64,000 nt of DNA from Cricetomys ansorgei (lineage: Eukaryota > Chordata > Mammalia > Rodentia > Nesomyidae): positions 10,537,501-10,601,500 of the forward strand of contig JAMJFZ010001133.1 of assembly GCA_026225945.1 (NCBI GenBank). The letters are read 5' to 3'. The notes under the pieces are model-generated. The model did not search any database. It saw only the letters and a program-made list of their open reading frames with translations, and was not told the origin of the DNA. Each line of letters starts with the position of its first letter. Within the stretch, counting starts at the first letter, position 1. Position numbers and translations under genes: made by a program. This document shows, one piece after another, positions 11,301 through 21,812 of the stretch.

Positions 11301-12773
11301 ATTTGGGAGATAGACCTAAACACCCTCAGACAACAGACTCATTATTTACCAATACTACATGTTAACTGAAATAAAGCTTTTAAACTACTCCTTGCAAGTT
11401 GGTCTCCAGTTCAGCTGGTAAGTGTAAATGTCCCTAGCTGTGTCCACAGTCACGTGCTGAAGGACGGGTCTCTGCACCAGGCAAGTTGTGCATGAGAAGA
11501 CAGGTCAGTGGAGACTGGATTTGAGAGTCCCAGTAGTCAACAGTGAAGACTTACTGGCGTGACTTTATCAAGTGGCTTTAATAGCTAGCTGGGGTTCCAG
11601 ATGCTGAGGTCACATAAAAAGAGAGCCAGATGCAGCACACGCTCCGCTACCCTGAGGGAGGACGCGTTGATTCTCCACCATCCTAGGTCTTCCTAGGCAC
11701 GATCTTTTCCCATCAAAGGCTCTGGTGGATGGCACTGCAGTTTTTTATGCTGCTTTCTCTTACATTAGGTTTATTCTCCCCATGTTAAACCCTGTCAGCT
11801 TTATTGCTCAGAAACTCATCTTAGAAAAGGAGCCTCTCTTTGAAGACCCCTTTTAAGAAATGTCAAGGGGCAGTAAACATGAAATAGTATCCATAGCACC
11901 ACTGATGACAACAAAGCAGAGGCAAAGCTAATCAGTCATCCCCATAAAACCCTGCTCTGTGGGCTCTCACACACACAGTAGATCTGTGGAAGGAATGCAG
12001 GCGACAGAGGATGCAGCAGCTGAAGAAAGAATCCTGCTGAGATCTCCCTCCTGCACCTCCCAGTCAAAAGGGCTCAATGAGAAAGAATGTTTTATTGCTC
12101 TACCGCTGCTCAGGACCCGCATGGCAAGTTTATTCTGCCTGGGGCCCCGTGTGGGATGGGTTTGCCCATCTTCATGTTCGTAAAGTGAAACTCAGCCTTC
12201 TACCCTTCAGACTTGGTCTTACTTTAACTCAAACCACACAGACCCCGCTGGCATAAGTGCACCCTTCTTCCTTGCCTGATAGCTTCTTGGGGTCCACGAG
12301 ATTGCAGTGATCTTGGTGACAAGCCTACATGGTTTAAGACTTTCTGGGCCCCCACCTCACAGGCCTGGACCTCAGGAGGGAAAGGCTGAAATGGAGCAGG
12401 CACAAAGTCCCATTTACCCCCCAAAGCCACCAAAGCTACCAAAGCACTCAATGGACTTTCTCTAGAACCGAAGGAAACAATTCAAAGATTTAAGAAAAGA
12501 AGGAAAAGAAAAGAAAACAGGATTTGGAGCTTGTCACAACTGCAACAAATATACCCTAAAGCCGTAGATTAGAAGCTCTCCATTGAACAGCAATAACTGA
12601 AATCAGTGAGCTCACCCAGCTCTGGAGCTATTAGTTCATTGTTATTCTTCGGAACCATTTTACCTGTGAGTATGCTACTTAACAGTTCACTCTGCATCTT
12701 CTCTCTCTGACCAATTTTATTTCATAACCACAACAAACCCAAAAGTGAGATGGGTGGGAAGTATTCCTTCTAG
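11301..12773. other. Unassigned DNA
   Basis: About 1.5 kb without recognised SINEs. Short frames (for example 11959-12183 plus and 12224-12451 minus) have no recognisable motif. Confidence 0.4.
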
Positions 12774-12960
12774 GCTGGGCCTATAGCTCCTTTGCTAGAG
12801 TGCACTTTCCTAACAAGCATGTAGCCCTGGGTTCCATCCCCAGCACTGACAGGGTCGGGTGGCGCAAACCTATAATCCCAGCTCTGGAGGAAGAGGTAGA
12901 AAGTCCGAAGTCCAAGGTCACCTTTGGCTTAGCCTGGGATATATAAGACCCTGTCTGGTA
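12774..12960 (+). repeat. RSINE1/B4-type hybrid SINE
   Basis: ID-like tRNA head ('ctagagtgcactttcctaac', 'cctgggttccatccccagca') joined to a B1-like body ('ggtggcgcaaacctataatc', 'ttagcctgggatatataag', 'accctgtctgg'). Confidence 0.85.
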
Positions 12961-13040
12961 AAGAAAGAAGAAGGAAGGAGGGAAGGACAGGGGAAGGAGG
13001 AAGGAGGAGAGGGAGGGGAGAGGGAAGGGTAGGAAGGGAT
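12961..13040 (+). repeat. GGAA/GGGA purine tract
   Basis: A-rich SINE tail that has expanded into irregular GGAAGGAGGGA units. Confidence 0.9.
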
Positions 13041-13140
13041 GATTACTTCCATTCTTCGGAGAAACTATGGCTCAGACTTGCTAGATGATCTGCAGAAAGG
13101 AGCAGGGAGCTGAGCATACAAGTGAGATCTTGTCTCTCCC
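13041..13140 (-). repeat. Possible MIR relic
   Basis: 'ttacttccattcttcggagaaactatggctcagact' resembles the reverse complement of the MIR core. Weak and short. Confidence 0.3.
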
Positions 13141-13922
13141 CTCACATCCCAGCACACCCACAGGTCTCAGATGCAGGAAGAAAATTCACTCTCATCTTAC
13201 GCCTATAATGCAGGCATAGGTGATGTCCAACAAATAGCTTCTGGAGAAATGAGCAAGCACTCCCTGACGCAGGCAGTGTGCCTTTAGTTTTCCAGCCCTG
13301 GGCCACAGCTAGGAGGGCCTGAGTGAGTCCTGCGTGGAATCTTCAGAAGTTGGAAAAACAGGACAGTAAGCGGAAGGCTAGCTTCCTGGGTGTGTGTAAG
13401 TGCACTCTCTGCCTTCTCAGACCCCACACAGTTCCTGAACTGGGGCTCTTTCTAACACTCAGGCCAGTCAGAACCAGGCAACTCCTCTTGCTTTTTCCTT
13501 CTATTTCTCTCAGTTTTGCCAGAACATTCTATCTAGTGTTCCCTGCTTTTAACTAGGCCAAATGATGTTTTGCCATGACAGGGGCTGGAGATTTTGTTGG
13601 TTTAGATAGAATCAACTTGTTCTCTGTTGTTAGCAGGCATTTGGCCCAAGCCACTCCTCCTCCAGGCCTGAGCTCTCTCCCACACACCAACTCCTGCTGG
13701 CTTCAAAGAAGAACAGTAGCAAGAGAAACACCCCAGATTAAAAGGCAAAACCTGCTGAAGTAGAATTCCCTCTTGGTGGAACCAGGTGCAACTCACTGCT
13801 AACCCCCTCCCTAGCGAAGGGCCAAACCCATTTCCCTGGTTCTGGTTATTTCTGGGAGATTTTGTGTAAGGTTGGTTTGGGTAAGTTATCTGCTGTTGTT
13901 CTGTTTTCTTGTTTTGTTTTAT
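13141..13922. other. Unassigned DNA
   Basis: A fragment near 13205-13255 ('gtgatgtccaacaaatagc') may be an L2 3' end. Otherwise nothing recognised. The 77-codon frame at 13323-13556 has no domain. Confidence 0.35.
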
Positions 13923-13988
13923 GGCCTCAAGAACTGAACCTAGTGCCTCACATGCTAGTCAAAGGCTCTACCACCAAGCCATAGCCCC
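13923..13988 (-). repeat. ID-like SINE head
   Basis: Reverse complement reads 'ggctatggcttggtggtagagcc' then 'tagcatgtgaggcactaggttc', with A- and B-box-like blocks of an ID/tRNA-Ala-derived SINE. Confidence 0.7.
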
Positions 13989-14018
13989 GTTTCCCTTTTT
14001 CACTTGCTTTGTTTTGTT

Positions 14019-14159
14019 GAAGACAGGGTCTCTCCTTATAGTCCTTGATGTCCTGGAACTCACTCTGTAGATCAGGCTGGCCTCAAACTCACAGAGATCC
14101 ATCCGCCTGCCTCTGCCTCCCAAGTGCTGGGATTAAAGGTATGGGCCACCATGGCCAGC
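14019..14159 (-). repeat. B1 SINE
   Basis: Reverse-strand B1: 'gaagacagggtctctcc', 'tggaactcactctgtagatc', 'aggctggcctcaaactcac', 'ctgcctctgcctcccaagtg', 'gggattaaaggtatgggcc'. About full monomer length. Confidence 0.9.
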
Positions 14160-14160
14160 T

Positions 14161-14314
14161 TTCTTTTTACTTTTTTGAGACAGGGTCTCATTAAGTTGTC
14201 TGGGCTGGCCTTGGACAGCTTAAGCAGGCCTTGGCTTGCTGGCCTTGCACCTTGGCCTCTGAATAGTGCTTATTACAGGTGTGTTATTATTAATAGTGCT
14301 GCTGTGCCTGACCC
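14161..14314 (-). repeat. Older 7SL-derived SINE (B1/PB1-like)
   Basis: Second 'ttttttgagacagggtctca' directly follows the B1 end, then 'ggctggccttggacagc', 'ccttggcctctgaatagtgc' and 'ttattacaggtgtg'. More diverged than its neighbour, so it may be the earlier insertion. Confidence 0.65.
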
Positions 14315-15633
14315 AGCTTATTTCTACACAGGAAACGTCTATGATATACCCCAATTTACTGACTATGCAATGACAGTATCTTGCAAGATCCAACTTGAGG
14401 AAACTTTATCAAATCCTGCAGAACATTTCAGACAAGCCAAGGCCAAAGACCCCTCAGCTATTTACTCTTAAGTGACATTCATCACGTTAAAGCCCATGTT
14501 CTACGGTCACACTAAAGTCCTTTGAATACTTTGCAAAACGTTTGACTGCTTTTCATAATTTGCTGTAGTCTGAGCAACACACTAAGCGTGCAGACACAAG
14601 CCAGGAGAGTGTGTAACGCTGAACTTTTATCACTCTGCAGATCAGACTCCTCAAAGGCAATTACGACGTCGCTTAATCTCATAATACATCTTTACAATGG
14701 CAGCCATTTTCAAGTTCATTCCTCCCTCAAAATGTTCAACCTTCCGTATCTGAGTTTTGGTTTCAAAATTCTCCATACCCTTCTTCCCCTCTATCTCTTT
14801 TCTAGTATTCCCCTTTTTACTTCAAGATACTACAAGGCCTGACCTAAAGCCAGCATTTACTTCCGGACCTCCTAAATGAAAAGGAGTCATAAAAAGACAG
14901 CAGCGGAAGAAGTTTTAGTGACTATTTTGGGATCACATAAGCAAAACTTATTTTTCCAGGGAAAAAAAGAATCCTTTAACCTAGTTTGAGGACGAAAAAA
15001 AAAAAAAATGAGTTGGATACATTGTGTTCGAAGTTTTGTTTATTCTGTAGCAAAGATGAAGGAGGATGCATAGGTCCAGTACTTAAAATGTGATCCCATT
15101 TTTCCCTATAATTAACCCCCTTAGGCAAACAGTAACCTTAAAGAAATGCAAACAAGGCCAGCTATGCAGTTTAGCAGAGGGTCTTGGCTCATGTTGCTGT
15201 TGTTGCCTGGAGATAGCTCAAAAATGTTTCCTTTAATGCCCCTCTAAAAGGCTTTGCGTTGGGTTGGGTTGTTTTGTTGTGCTCCTGGACCACAGTGAAG
15301 CTGTTAGCTGGCTGGGAACAGAATTCAGCCAGCTCAGGATCAGCTCACAAGCCAAAACAGCACGCATGGGGAAACAGGAAGGCCTAAGTGGCTGTTGTCT
15401 AACCTGTTCTGTGTTGTCTTTGCTTATTTCTTCCCAAGCTCTTAACAAACAGGTAATGGGGAGTTAAACACTTGCTGTGCAGTCACTGGGCTGGCCCAAG
15501 TGCAGCAGCCAGGAACTTCAAAGGACAAGCTGCTTTGGATGTCTTTTACAGGGGACAGAGCCCAGGCCCCAGGGCACATTCTAAAACTGGAGGAGGCAGT
15601 GACCTCATTCCCTGTCCCTAGTCACCTGAGCCA
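14315..15633. other. Unassigned DNA with possible conserved elements
   Basis: No SINE seen. A14 lies at 14995-15008. Repeat-free words such as 'gcaattacgacgtcgcttaa' (about 14660) and a POU-like ATGCAAA at 15146-15152 occur here. No exon is supported. Confidence 0.4.
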
Positions 15634-15670
<37 letters not shown>

Positions 15671-15671
15671 A
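15634..15671 (+). repeat. (CT)n(CA)n compound microsatellite
   Basis: About nine CT units run directly into about ten CA units. Confidence 0.95.
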
Positions 15672-16170
15672 ACAATGAAAGGGATGTCTTCTTTGGCTCA
15701 CTGGACTTAGGACCTATAGTCTGGTCCCTCCCATTTCTGACTACCTCCACTGTGTGTCCTTATGCCAGTTTCTGGGAAAGGTCATGCATGATCCCCAGGC
15801 TCCTCAACCAAAGCAGGAAAACAGAGAACTAGGGACTAAGAATCCTGTACACCCTATTCATGTCTTTCCTTGTCTCTACCACAAAAGCTTGCGTAAAGTG
15901 TCTCTTCGTTTTAATTTACAACATGGTTTCAAAATAAACAAGATGGCATCCATGCTACCTAGAAATGCCCAAAGGGGCTATAGTCCCATCTGGAACTCCA
16001 GTTGAATTGAAAAGTGACATTTTAAAAAACTGTTCTGAATCTGTGACTATGCATCCTATAGGTTAGGTTGGAAAGTAGTTAAGTTCCACTTAACTACTAA
16101 GCTGCATTTACTTTACTGAAGGAAACCCAGGCTCATGACTACTGTAAAACACACACACCTGGTCACCTGA

Positions 16171-16171
<1 letters not shown>
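15672..16171. other. Unassigned DNA with an 11-bp perfect hairpin
   Basis: Apart from the inverted repeat at 16074-16098, nothing is recognised. Confidence 0.4.
16074..16098. repeat. Short perfect inverted repeat
   Basis: Arms agtagttaagt and acttaactact (11 bp each) separated by 3 nt 'tcc'. The right arm with the loop includes CACTTAA, an NK2-type homeodomain consensus, so it may be a paired binding site rather than an RNA hairpin. Confidence 0.8.

Positions 16172-16207
<36 letters not shown>
16172..16207 (+). repeat. (CA)n microsatellite
   Basis: About 18 CA units, preceded at 16149-16158 by a shorter CA run. Confidence 0.95.
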
Positions 16208-16211
<4 letters not shown>

Positions 16212-17020
16212 TTTTCATTCCGCTGTGATCCTTTCTTCTCTCGGATTCAGCACAAGGCTTCTCTCTTCCGTGAGCCTGCTCTTGAAGGTCCTCCACGAGT
16301 GCTTGTTTTTCCACTGCATCTCTCTGTACATCCACAAAGCATCAGTTCCTCCAGCAATGAGTCCATTGCTGCTCAGTGCTGGGAGCAGTTGAACTCCCTG
16401 GGTAGATCCCACTCTCCCCTACCCACCAGCCCTGTGACTGCGCTGTGCAGAGGCACCTTTGGTGTCTCCCGAACTCCACTTTGATTCAGTCACACGCCTG
16501 GACTCCTAACTCTCAGCAGTTCACCTCCAGTATCTGTTTCCTTTATCTCCTTTTGTCTCAGAACAGAGTTAAAGAATGCACTGGTCTAAGGGTCAAAATC
16601 CTTCTGTGCTTTTACGTGTTCCAGGCCACTGATCTTACCCTCCACAGAGAACAGAGGACTAGGGAATTTCAACCAGTCTTTATGGAAGAAAAAAAAAAAT
16701 TAAAAAAATAAAATAAAAGCAATTACTTTGTGACAAACACAAGGTGTGTGGGAGAATGGGGCCTAAAGCACCAGAGTTTTCAGACTCTAGCAGCCTGGTG
16801 AACCCCCTCCACTACTCTCCTGTGCAGAGAGAAAACTGTCAACAGGAGACAGAGCTACTCGAAGGGGAGGGAGGATGAGGACTAACACGTAGGAAAGGAT
16901 TTCCTAAGAAATTTCCTTCACATTGACTCTTGTTCCCATGGACTCATTTAGGAAAAGAAATGCAAACATGAAGCAGACCCTTCTGCTAATCTCTGCCCTG
17001 TATTAAAAATGTGCATGTCA
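16208..17020. other. Unassigned DNA
   Basis: A-rich stretch at 16687-16721 with A/T interruptions. No repeat body or exon recognised. Confidence 0.4.
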
Positions 17021-17195
17021 GGGCTGGTGGGATGGCTCAGTAGTTAAGAGCCCTTGCTGATTTCCAGAGGAGCCCAGTTAAGTTGCAACATGCATCTCAC
17101 TACCATCTGTAATTTTGTCTTCAGTGATCTGATGTCTGCTTCTAATGTACACCCATGGGATTTTCACACACACACACACACACTATAAAAAAGTT
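17021..17195 (+). repeat. B2 SINE with (CA)n
   Basis: 'gggctggtgggatggctcag', 'tagttaagagcccttgctg' (A-box area), 'ccatctgtaattttgtcttc', 'gatctgatgtctgcttct' and a CA run at 17165-17183. The B box is degraded. Confidence 0.8.
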
Positions 17196-17852
17196 CCATG
17201 TTGATAGGAAGCCACAGTTAAACATGAGGAATCAATCCTGGTATTTTCTTGTACAACAATAGTAATTTAAGGATAGTAATAACTTAAGGATATTCCAAGA
17301 TAGCTAGAGGTGATGGCTGTTTTCTTCTTCTTTTTTTTTTCCTTTATGCCTTTGAAGTGAAAGAAAGTTCCACCAGTAAAAAAATGAACGTGAACGCAGC
17401 TACACACAGGAAATCCTAGAAAACACTAATGCAACAGTGAAGGATGCCATCCATATTGTTCCAGAAGACTTTCAACTGAAACGCTTTGCTACAACCAGAA
17501 AAGCATGTACTGCATAGAAGAGACTCCAGTGTCCCTAAGCGACAGAAGTGGGCCACCGAATCTCTCAGAGAGCACCGCATAAATGATGAGTGCTCAGAGC
17601 ATTTCCCTTATGAAACGTGGGGCGTGTGTTCACAAACTGGGGGTGTGATGTCTGAGGCACTGATGTGCATTTTAAGAGCTGTTCTGTAGGACACTGTATC
17701 TACCCCTTCCGATATCATGGCCTTGTCTTTCCTTCGTACGTATTGAAGTTGAATGAATTTTTCCGATAAGCTGGACAAGCAAGCTTGCTTAAGTCTAAAA
17801 ATTAAAGTAGAAAGGTTAGAGTGACTGAAATGCGGTGGTGAAGAGAACTACC
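17196..17852. other. Unassigned DNA
   Basis: T-rich patch at 17320-17342. A 67-codon frame (17486-17689) has no domain. No repeat recognised. Confidence 0.4.
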
Positions 17853-18185
17853 TGTTGTGGAAGTTTATTTTTAGTTATGCGTAAAATATTGTTTTCTGAG
17901 CTGCTGGGTGAGCGGCTACCAAGGCATTTTGCATTGTCTGCAGGTGTTGGATTCCTGTGGGGGAGGTTTGATTGCTTATGATCTGCACCCGAGGAGTTCT
18001 GAATCACTAAAAACACCTGAGCTCAGATGCTCACGTCTCCATGTCCAGGATGACGCTGGCCACGGTGGCGGTTCTTTTTGTTGAGGTCTGGCAGGGTTTG
18101 TACCAATGAATATGCCTCCGTGTCATCCTTGCTGAGCCGCCACAGCAACGTACTGCTACACCTACCTATTTCACAAAGGAGCTGA
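17853..18185 (+). mobile_element. ERV-type LTR, copy A (internally deleted)
   Basis: Shares collinear segments with the copy near 56.1-56.66 kb: start 'tgttgtggaagtttatt', 'ggcattttgcattgtctgcag', 'gtgttggattcctgt', 'atgatctgcac', 'ctaaaaacacctgag', 'aggtctggcagggttt', 'gctgagcc'. Relative to that copy it lacks roughly 200 bp between 'atgatctgcac' and the polyadenylation region, and its signal has decayed to CTAAAA. LTR identity is inferred from the TG start, AATAAA in the other copy and two dispersed copies. The family name is not resolved and no internal retroviral genes are present. Confidence 0.65.
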
Positions 18186-18307
18186 AAACCTCTCAAAATT
18201 CATGGGCGTGAATCCAACAGAGAAACCAATACTGAAATCTAAATCAACTCGTGAAATCAGGTTGTAGTTCAGAAGCAGGCAAAACGCAGGTCAGGAGGTG
18301 GCTTTTA

Positions 18308-18515
18308 GGACTGGGGAATAGCTCAGTCAGGAAAAGTGTTTGCCTGAGGAGCACAAGGGCCTGAGTCTGACTACAGAACCCACCTGGCATGGCGATGTCC
18401 CCAGTGCTGACGAAGCAGAAACAGGTGGATCCCCTAAGGCTTGCTAGCCAGCCAGCCTAAACTGCCAGGTGATATCTAAGTCAGCGAAAGACCCTGCTTC
18501 TTGTTCTGTAATTGT
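18308..18515 (+). repeat. B4 SINE
   Basis: 'ggactggggaatagctcagtc', 'gtttgcctgaggagcac', 'ggtggatcccctaaggcttg', 'tagccagccagcctaa', 'agcgaaagaccctgct' in B4 order. Confidence 0.8.
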
Positions 18516-18707
18516 AATCAGGGGGCCCACACTTCTCTTGAGCATGCCCCCATTCCATCTCACTGTGCATACTCACCCCAGCCACGGTAGCCCATGTTTA
18601 GCCAAAGAAAATACTTTATTACGCTACTGACTGTCTGGGGCATATCTGGAATAAGTACGTTCATTCTGACGTGAGAAACTTAATCCTTCCAATCACGTAG
18701 AGTTTCA

Positions 18708-18830
18708 GCCTCCCAGTGGTGGGCTCATGCCTTCAATCCCAGCAGTCAGGAGGCAGAGGCAGGTGTATCTCTGAGTTGGAGGACAGCCTGGTCTACAGAG
18801 CAAGTTCCAGGACAGCCAGAGTTTCACGGA
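18708..18830 (+). repeat. B1 SINE
   Basis: 'cccagtggtgggctcatgcc', 'ttcaatcccagcagtcagg', 'aggcagaggcaggtgtatc', 'agcctggtctacagagcaag', 'gttccaggacagccagag'. The 3' end is truncated before the A-rich tail. Confidence 0.85.
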
Positions 18831-19480
18831 GCTTCCTATGGTACTTAGGGCTTATCTCTTTATTACCAGATTCTTCTCTGGGTGTGTTGAACCATAGAAA
18901 CATGAGCACATTGTACGTGAAGGTGTCTCCTTGCCTTCATCCATGTTGGCTTTACAAATTCTTTTTTCTTCTAATCATTTAGGCAGACAACTACATTCTA
19001 AAGATGTTTGTGTGTGTGTGTGTAAACTTATAGTAGCCACGTCATCCTGTGTCAACTGTTTGCTTCGCTGCTCAACTAACTCTTTCTAAAGCACCGAATC
19101 ACGCCATCTGAGAAAAGGGGGCCCAAAAATATTTTTTTAATCATAACTAAGGATGTAATCAGTTCTTTAGGAGAAAAAAAATAAAAGAAAGAAAATGGAA
19201 AAGAAAAAAAAAACCAGAATTCCCTACTGAAGGAAAATGCAGTTATAATTAGCCTTCTGGAGATGAGTAACAATCAAGCATAAATACTTGGTAATAGGCT
19301 CACACATAAGCACATGAAAACAACATTGACCCAGTCAAAGAAAGAGCACCCTTCCTCCTTCCTTCCCGGGCCTCAGGCCCACCATCTGCCTACCTACCAC
19401 ACCCCTTCTCCGGGAGAACCCACCTTCTTCAGCATGGTTCAGCTGCCCAAGCATCCCAGGTGTGCTCCCCTAGTCTTTGA
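18831..19480. other. Unassigned DNA
   Basis: Short TG run at 19005-19023 and an A-rich stretch at 19172-19213. No gene or repeat body recognised. Confidence 0.4.
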
Positions 19481-19725
19481 ACCCTCTTTCTCATATGCAA
19501 TATGTAGTTCTCTGACCAAAACAACTCTGTCTTTCCATGACTGCTGCCCAGGGTCTGCCTCACTTCTGCACAGACTAACCAATGTGTTTCCCAGCTTCCA
19601 GTTTCTCTCTGCATCCCAAGTATCATGTTCCTGTAACACAAACCCTGACTTTACCCCTCCTGTGTACAAGCTCCCAAGCACTTTGTGCAACCTACAAACC
19701 AACTATCAGCTGGTTCTCACCAACA
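19481..19725 (+). repeat. Possible L2 relic
   Basis: Pyrimidine-rich wording ('cctgactttacccctcctgtg', 'aagctcccaagcactttgtg') resembles a diverged L2 segment. The 141-codon plus-strand frame (19314-19739) overlaps it and is not supported as a gene. Confidence 0.35.
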
Positions 19726-20399
19726 GAGCTCATATCTAGTAGCACTTTATCTAGACTTCGCTTAGGTGGTAGCTCATAGCTTCCGGAGCTTCACATGTTC
19801 ACTCTGCTTAGCAAGATGCTAATTGTCCTTCAACGATCCTTAATTTGGGAGTTTAAGTTGGAGGTTTTGCTCTGCCCATTTCTAGGCATCTAGTCAGTAA
19901 AGGTAAACTTACTAAAACAGCATGTTTATTCTTTCAGAGCTCTGTCCCTTCCTGGAAGAACCTACATCAATCATTACTCAATGAATGAAGGAAGCAACAG
20001 CCCCACAACAATCAGACCGACCAGCCTGTCTTCTAAATAAGCCACCTAGAAGCATCAGTAGGGAACTCAAGGAAAGATAGCAATGCTACGAATACTCTCC
20101 CCAATTAGTCATGGAGAAGAAATGATGACGAATGCAAAACAAATGTCAGCCTTTGGTTTAAGCTGTTATCAACTCTACTAAGACCGGCTCTATCAAGGAC
20201 ACAAATGTGTTCCAAGAAGGGATGTTTTAGCAAATGAGACTAATCCACATACTTTCTAAAAGAAACTAATTCTTCTCAAATCGTTATCATAAGTAAGCCT
20301 CAGTTTGCCTAATAACAATTACGAAAGGAGTGGAACCCCTCCTGACAAGCAGCCACAGGTCCTTTGATCCCAGAGAGATCTAGCAGGTGTGGCCTGGAC
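19726..20399. other. Unassigned DNA
   Basis: Nothing recognised. Confidence 0.4.
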
Positions 20400-20515
20400 T
20401 GACAGCACAGGGAATTCCCGGCTCAGCCTGTGCTCTTTAATTAGTTTCCCAATCTTGGGCAAGTCACCTCACCTGCAGTAGTCCCTGTTCCTTCATCTGT
20501 GTAATAAGAATCTTT
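20400..20515 (+). repeat. MIR SINE core (ancient)
   Basis: 'caatcttgggcaagtcacct', 'ccctgttccttcatctgtgt', then 'aataagaatc' match the MIR core region. Confidence 0.6.
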
Positions 20516-21260
20516 GATTTGTTTTTGTTTTTTTTATTTTTAAAGATTTTATCCAGTTCTAAGATTTGACTAAAGAGTATTAGAAAGAAGTGTCTTTCCA
20601 ACACCCGGGGTAGTCTGAAGCAAACTCCAATGCATTGTGTTAAGTGAATAAACCAGGTAACTGGTGTGTGATTACACTCACAAGACAAACGATGGGGAGG
20701 GGGCACGGGCAGATCAGGGAGGGCTGGGGATCTGAGCTCTGGGGATGGTGTGTCTGCAGTGGGGTAGCATAAAAATGTCCTTCAGGGATGACAGGATGGA
20801 GCAGTTCTAGACTGTCATGGTAGTGACATTTGTCAACATTCCCAGAGCAGCACACCGAAAAGGAGTAACATTATTTCTTACCAATTAAGTTAAGTCATTG
20901 AAAAATGTATTTTTCCAATTCTTAGAATCTGTAAAAATGTCCACATGAGTACGGAGCCCTGGGAGAATTGCACTGGTCTTCTGTATTTGCTATCACCATG
21001 CTCCAAGAATGACGAACCAATCAATGTGTCCCGTGAGTTGGCTGTTGGTTTTTGTGGTTATTGTCTTTAACCTTCTCAGTATGTTACATCTAATGATGAA
21101 AGACTGAAAGGAACTCAAGTCGGAAAGCTGCTTGGGTTGCCCAGACCTGTGTGGGCTTCGCAATGTTAGAATGCTATGACGGCTTTCACGGTTCATCCTG
21201 AAAAGGTGAGGTGCCGGACATGAACAACAGAGACCGCACAGCAGTCAACAGCAGCAGGCA
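20516..21260. other. Unassigned DNA
   Basis: T-rich patch at 20519-20545, otherwise nothing recognised. Minus-strand frames at 20464-20855 lack domains. Confidence 0.4.
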
Positions 21261-21470
21261 GTGTTTGATGAGCACTCGGCATGTTCTGGACACTGTTACA
21301 GGTGTCTGTATAGTCCTACTAAGTACTAGGAAAAGCAATTCGCTTTGTTTTCAGAATACGCCTCCAACGGAGGATACTATTATTCCATTTGGCCATTGAG
21401 ACAATCAAATGACTAGCAGGTGGCAGAGTCAGAATTTAAAGCTAGACAGCCTAGCCCTTTATCACAAAGC
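21261..21470 (-). repeat. MIR SINE, near full length (ancient)
   Basis: Reverse-strand MIR in order: 'tgatgagcactcggcatgt', 'ggacactgttacaggtgtc', 'ggatactattattccattt', 'gcaggtggcagagtcagaat', 'ttaaagctagacagcctagcc'. Confidence 0.7.
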
Positions 21471-21495
21471 AAAGAAAACCTCATTTTTTGAAAAG

Positions 21496-21536
21496 TCTCT
21501 CTCTCCCTCCCTCTGTGTGTGTGTGTGTGTGTGTTG
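21496..21536 (+). repeat. (CT)n(TG)n microsatellite
   Basis: CT-rich stretch passing into about 11 TG units. Confidence 0.9.
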
Positions 21537-21598
21537 TACCGTTGTATCTGTCTATGTCAAAGCACAACCCTCTAGTATTGTCTTTCAGATCACTTCCA

Positions 21599-21616
21599 CC
21601 CCCCCCCTTTTTTTTT
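21599..21616 (+). repeat. C9T9 homopolymer junction
   Basis: Nine C followed by nine T at the tail end of a minus-strand SINE. Confidence 0.85.
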
Positions 21617-21812
21617 GGAGACTGGGTCTCATTTTTCTGGAACTCACAAAGTAGGGACCTGCTTCCCCCTTGGGAGGGGGCGTCTAATGCCCCTTGGAGA
21701 TTACCAAACCTTGCCACCACGCCTGGTTTCCTTCACAAGGATTCTAAAAATCAAACTCAGGTCCTTGGGGTTGCATAGCAAGAGCTTAGTGACTGAGCCA
21801 TCTTCAGAGTCC
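21610..21812 (-). repeat. B4 SINE
   Basis: The reverse complement starts 'ggactctgaagatggctcag', then 'aaggacctgagtttgatt' (B box), 'ccaggcgtggtggcaagg', 'tggtaatctccaaggggc' and ends 'gagacccagtctcc' plus an A-run. Confidence 0.8.

Noticed and set aside
17853..18185. Target-site duplication flanking the LTR copy
   Set aside because: 'ctacc' occurs before and near the end, but the same letters recur within the 3' end of both LTR copies, so they may be part of the element.
19314..19739. 141-codon plus-strand frame
   Set aside because: Pyrimidine-rich sequence, probably partly L2-derived, with no domain or codon signature.
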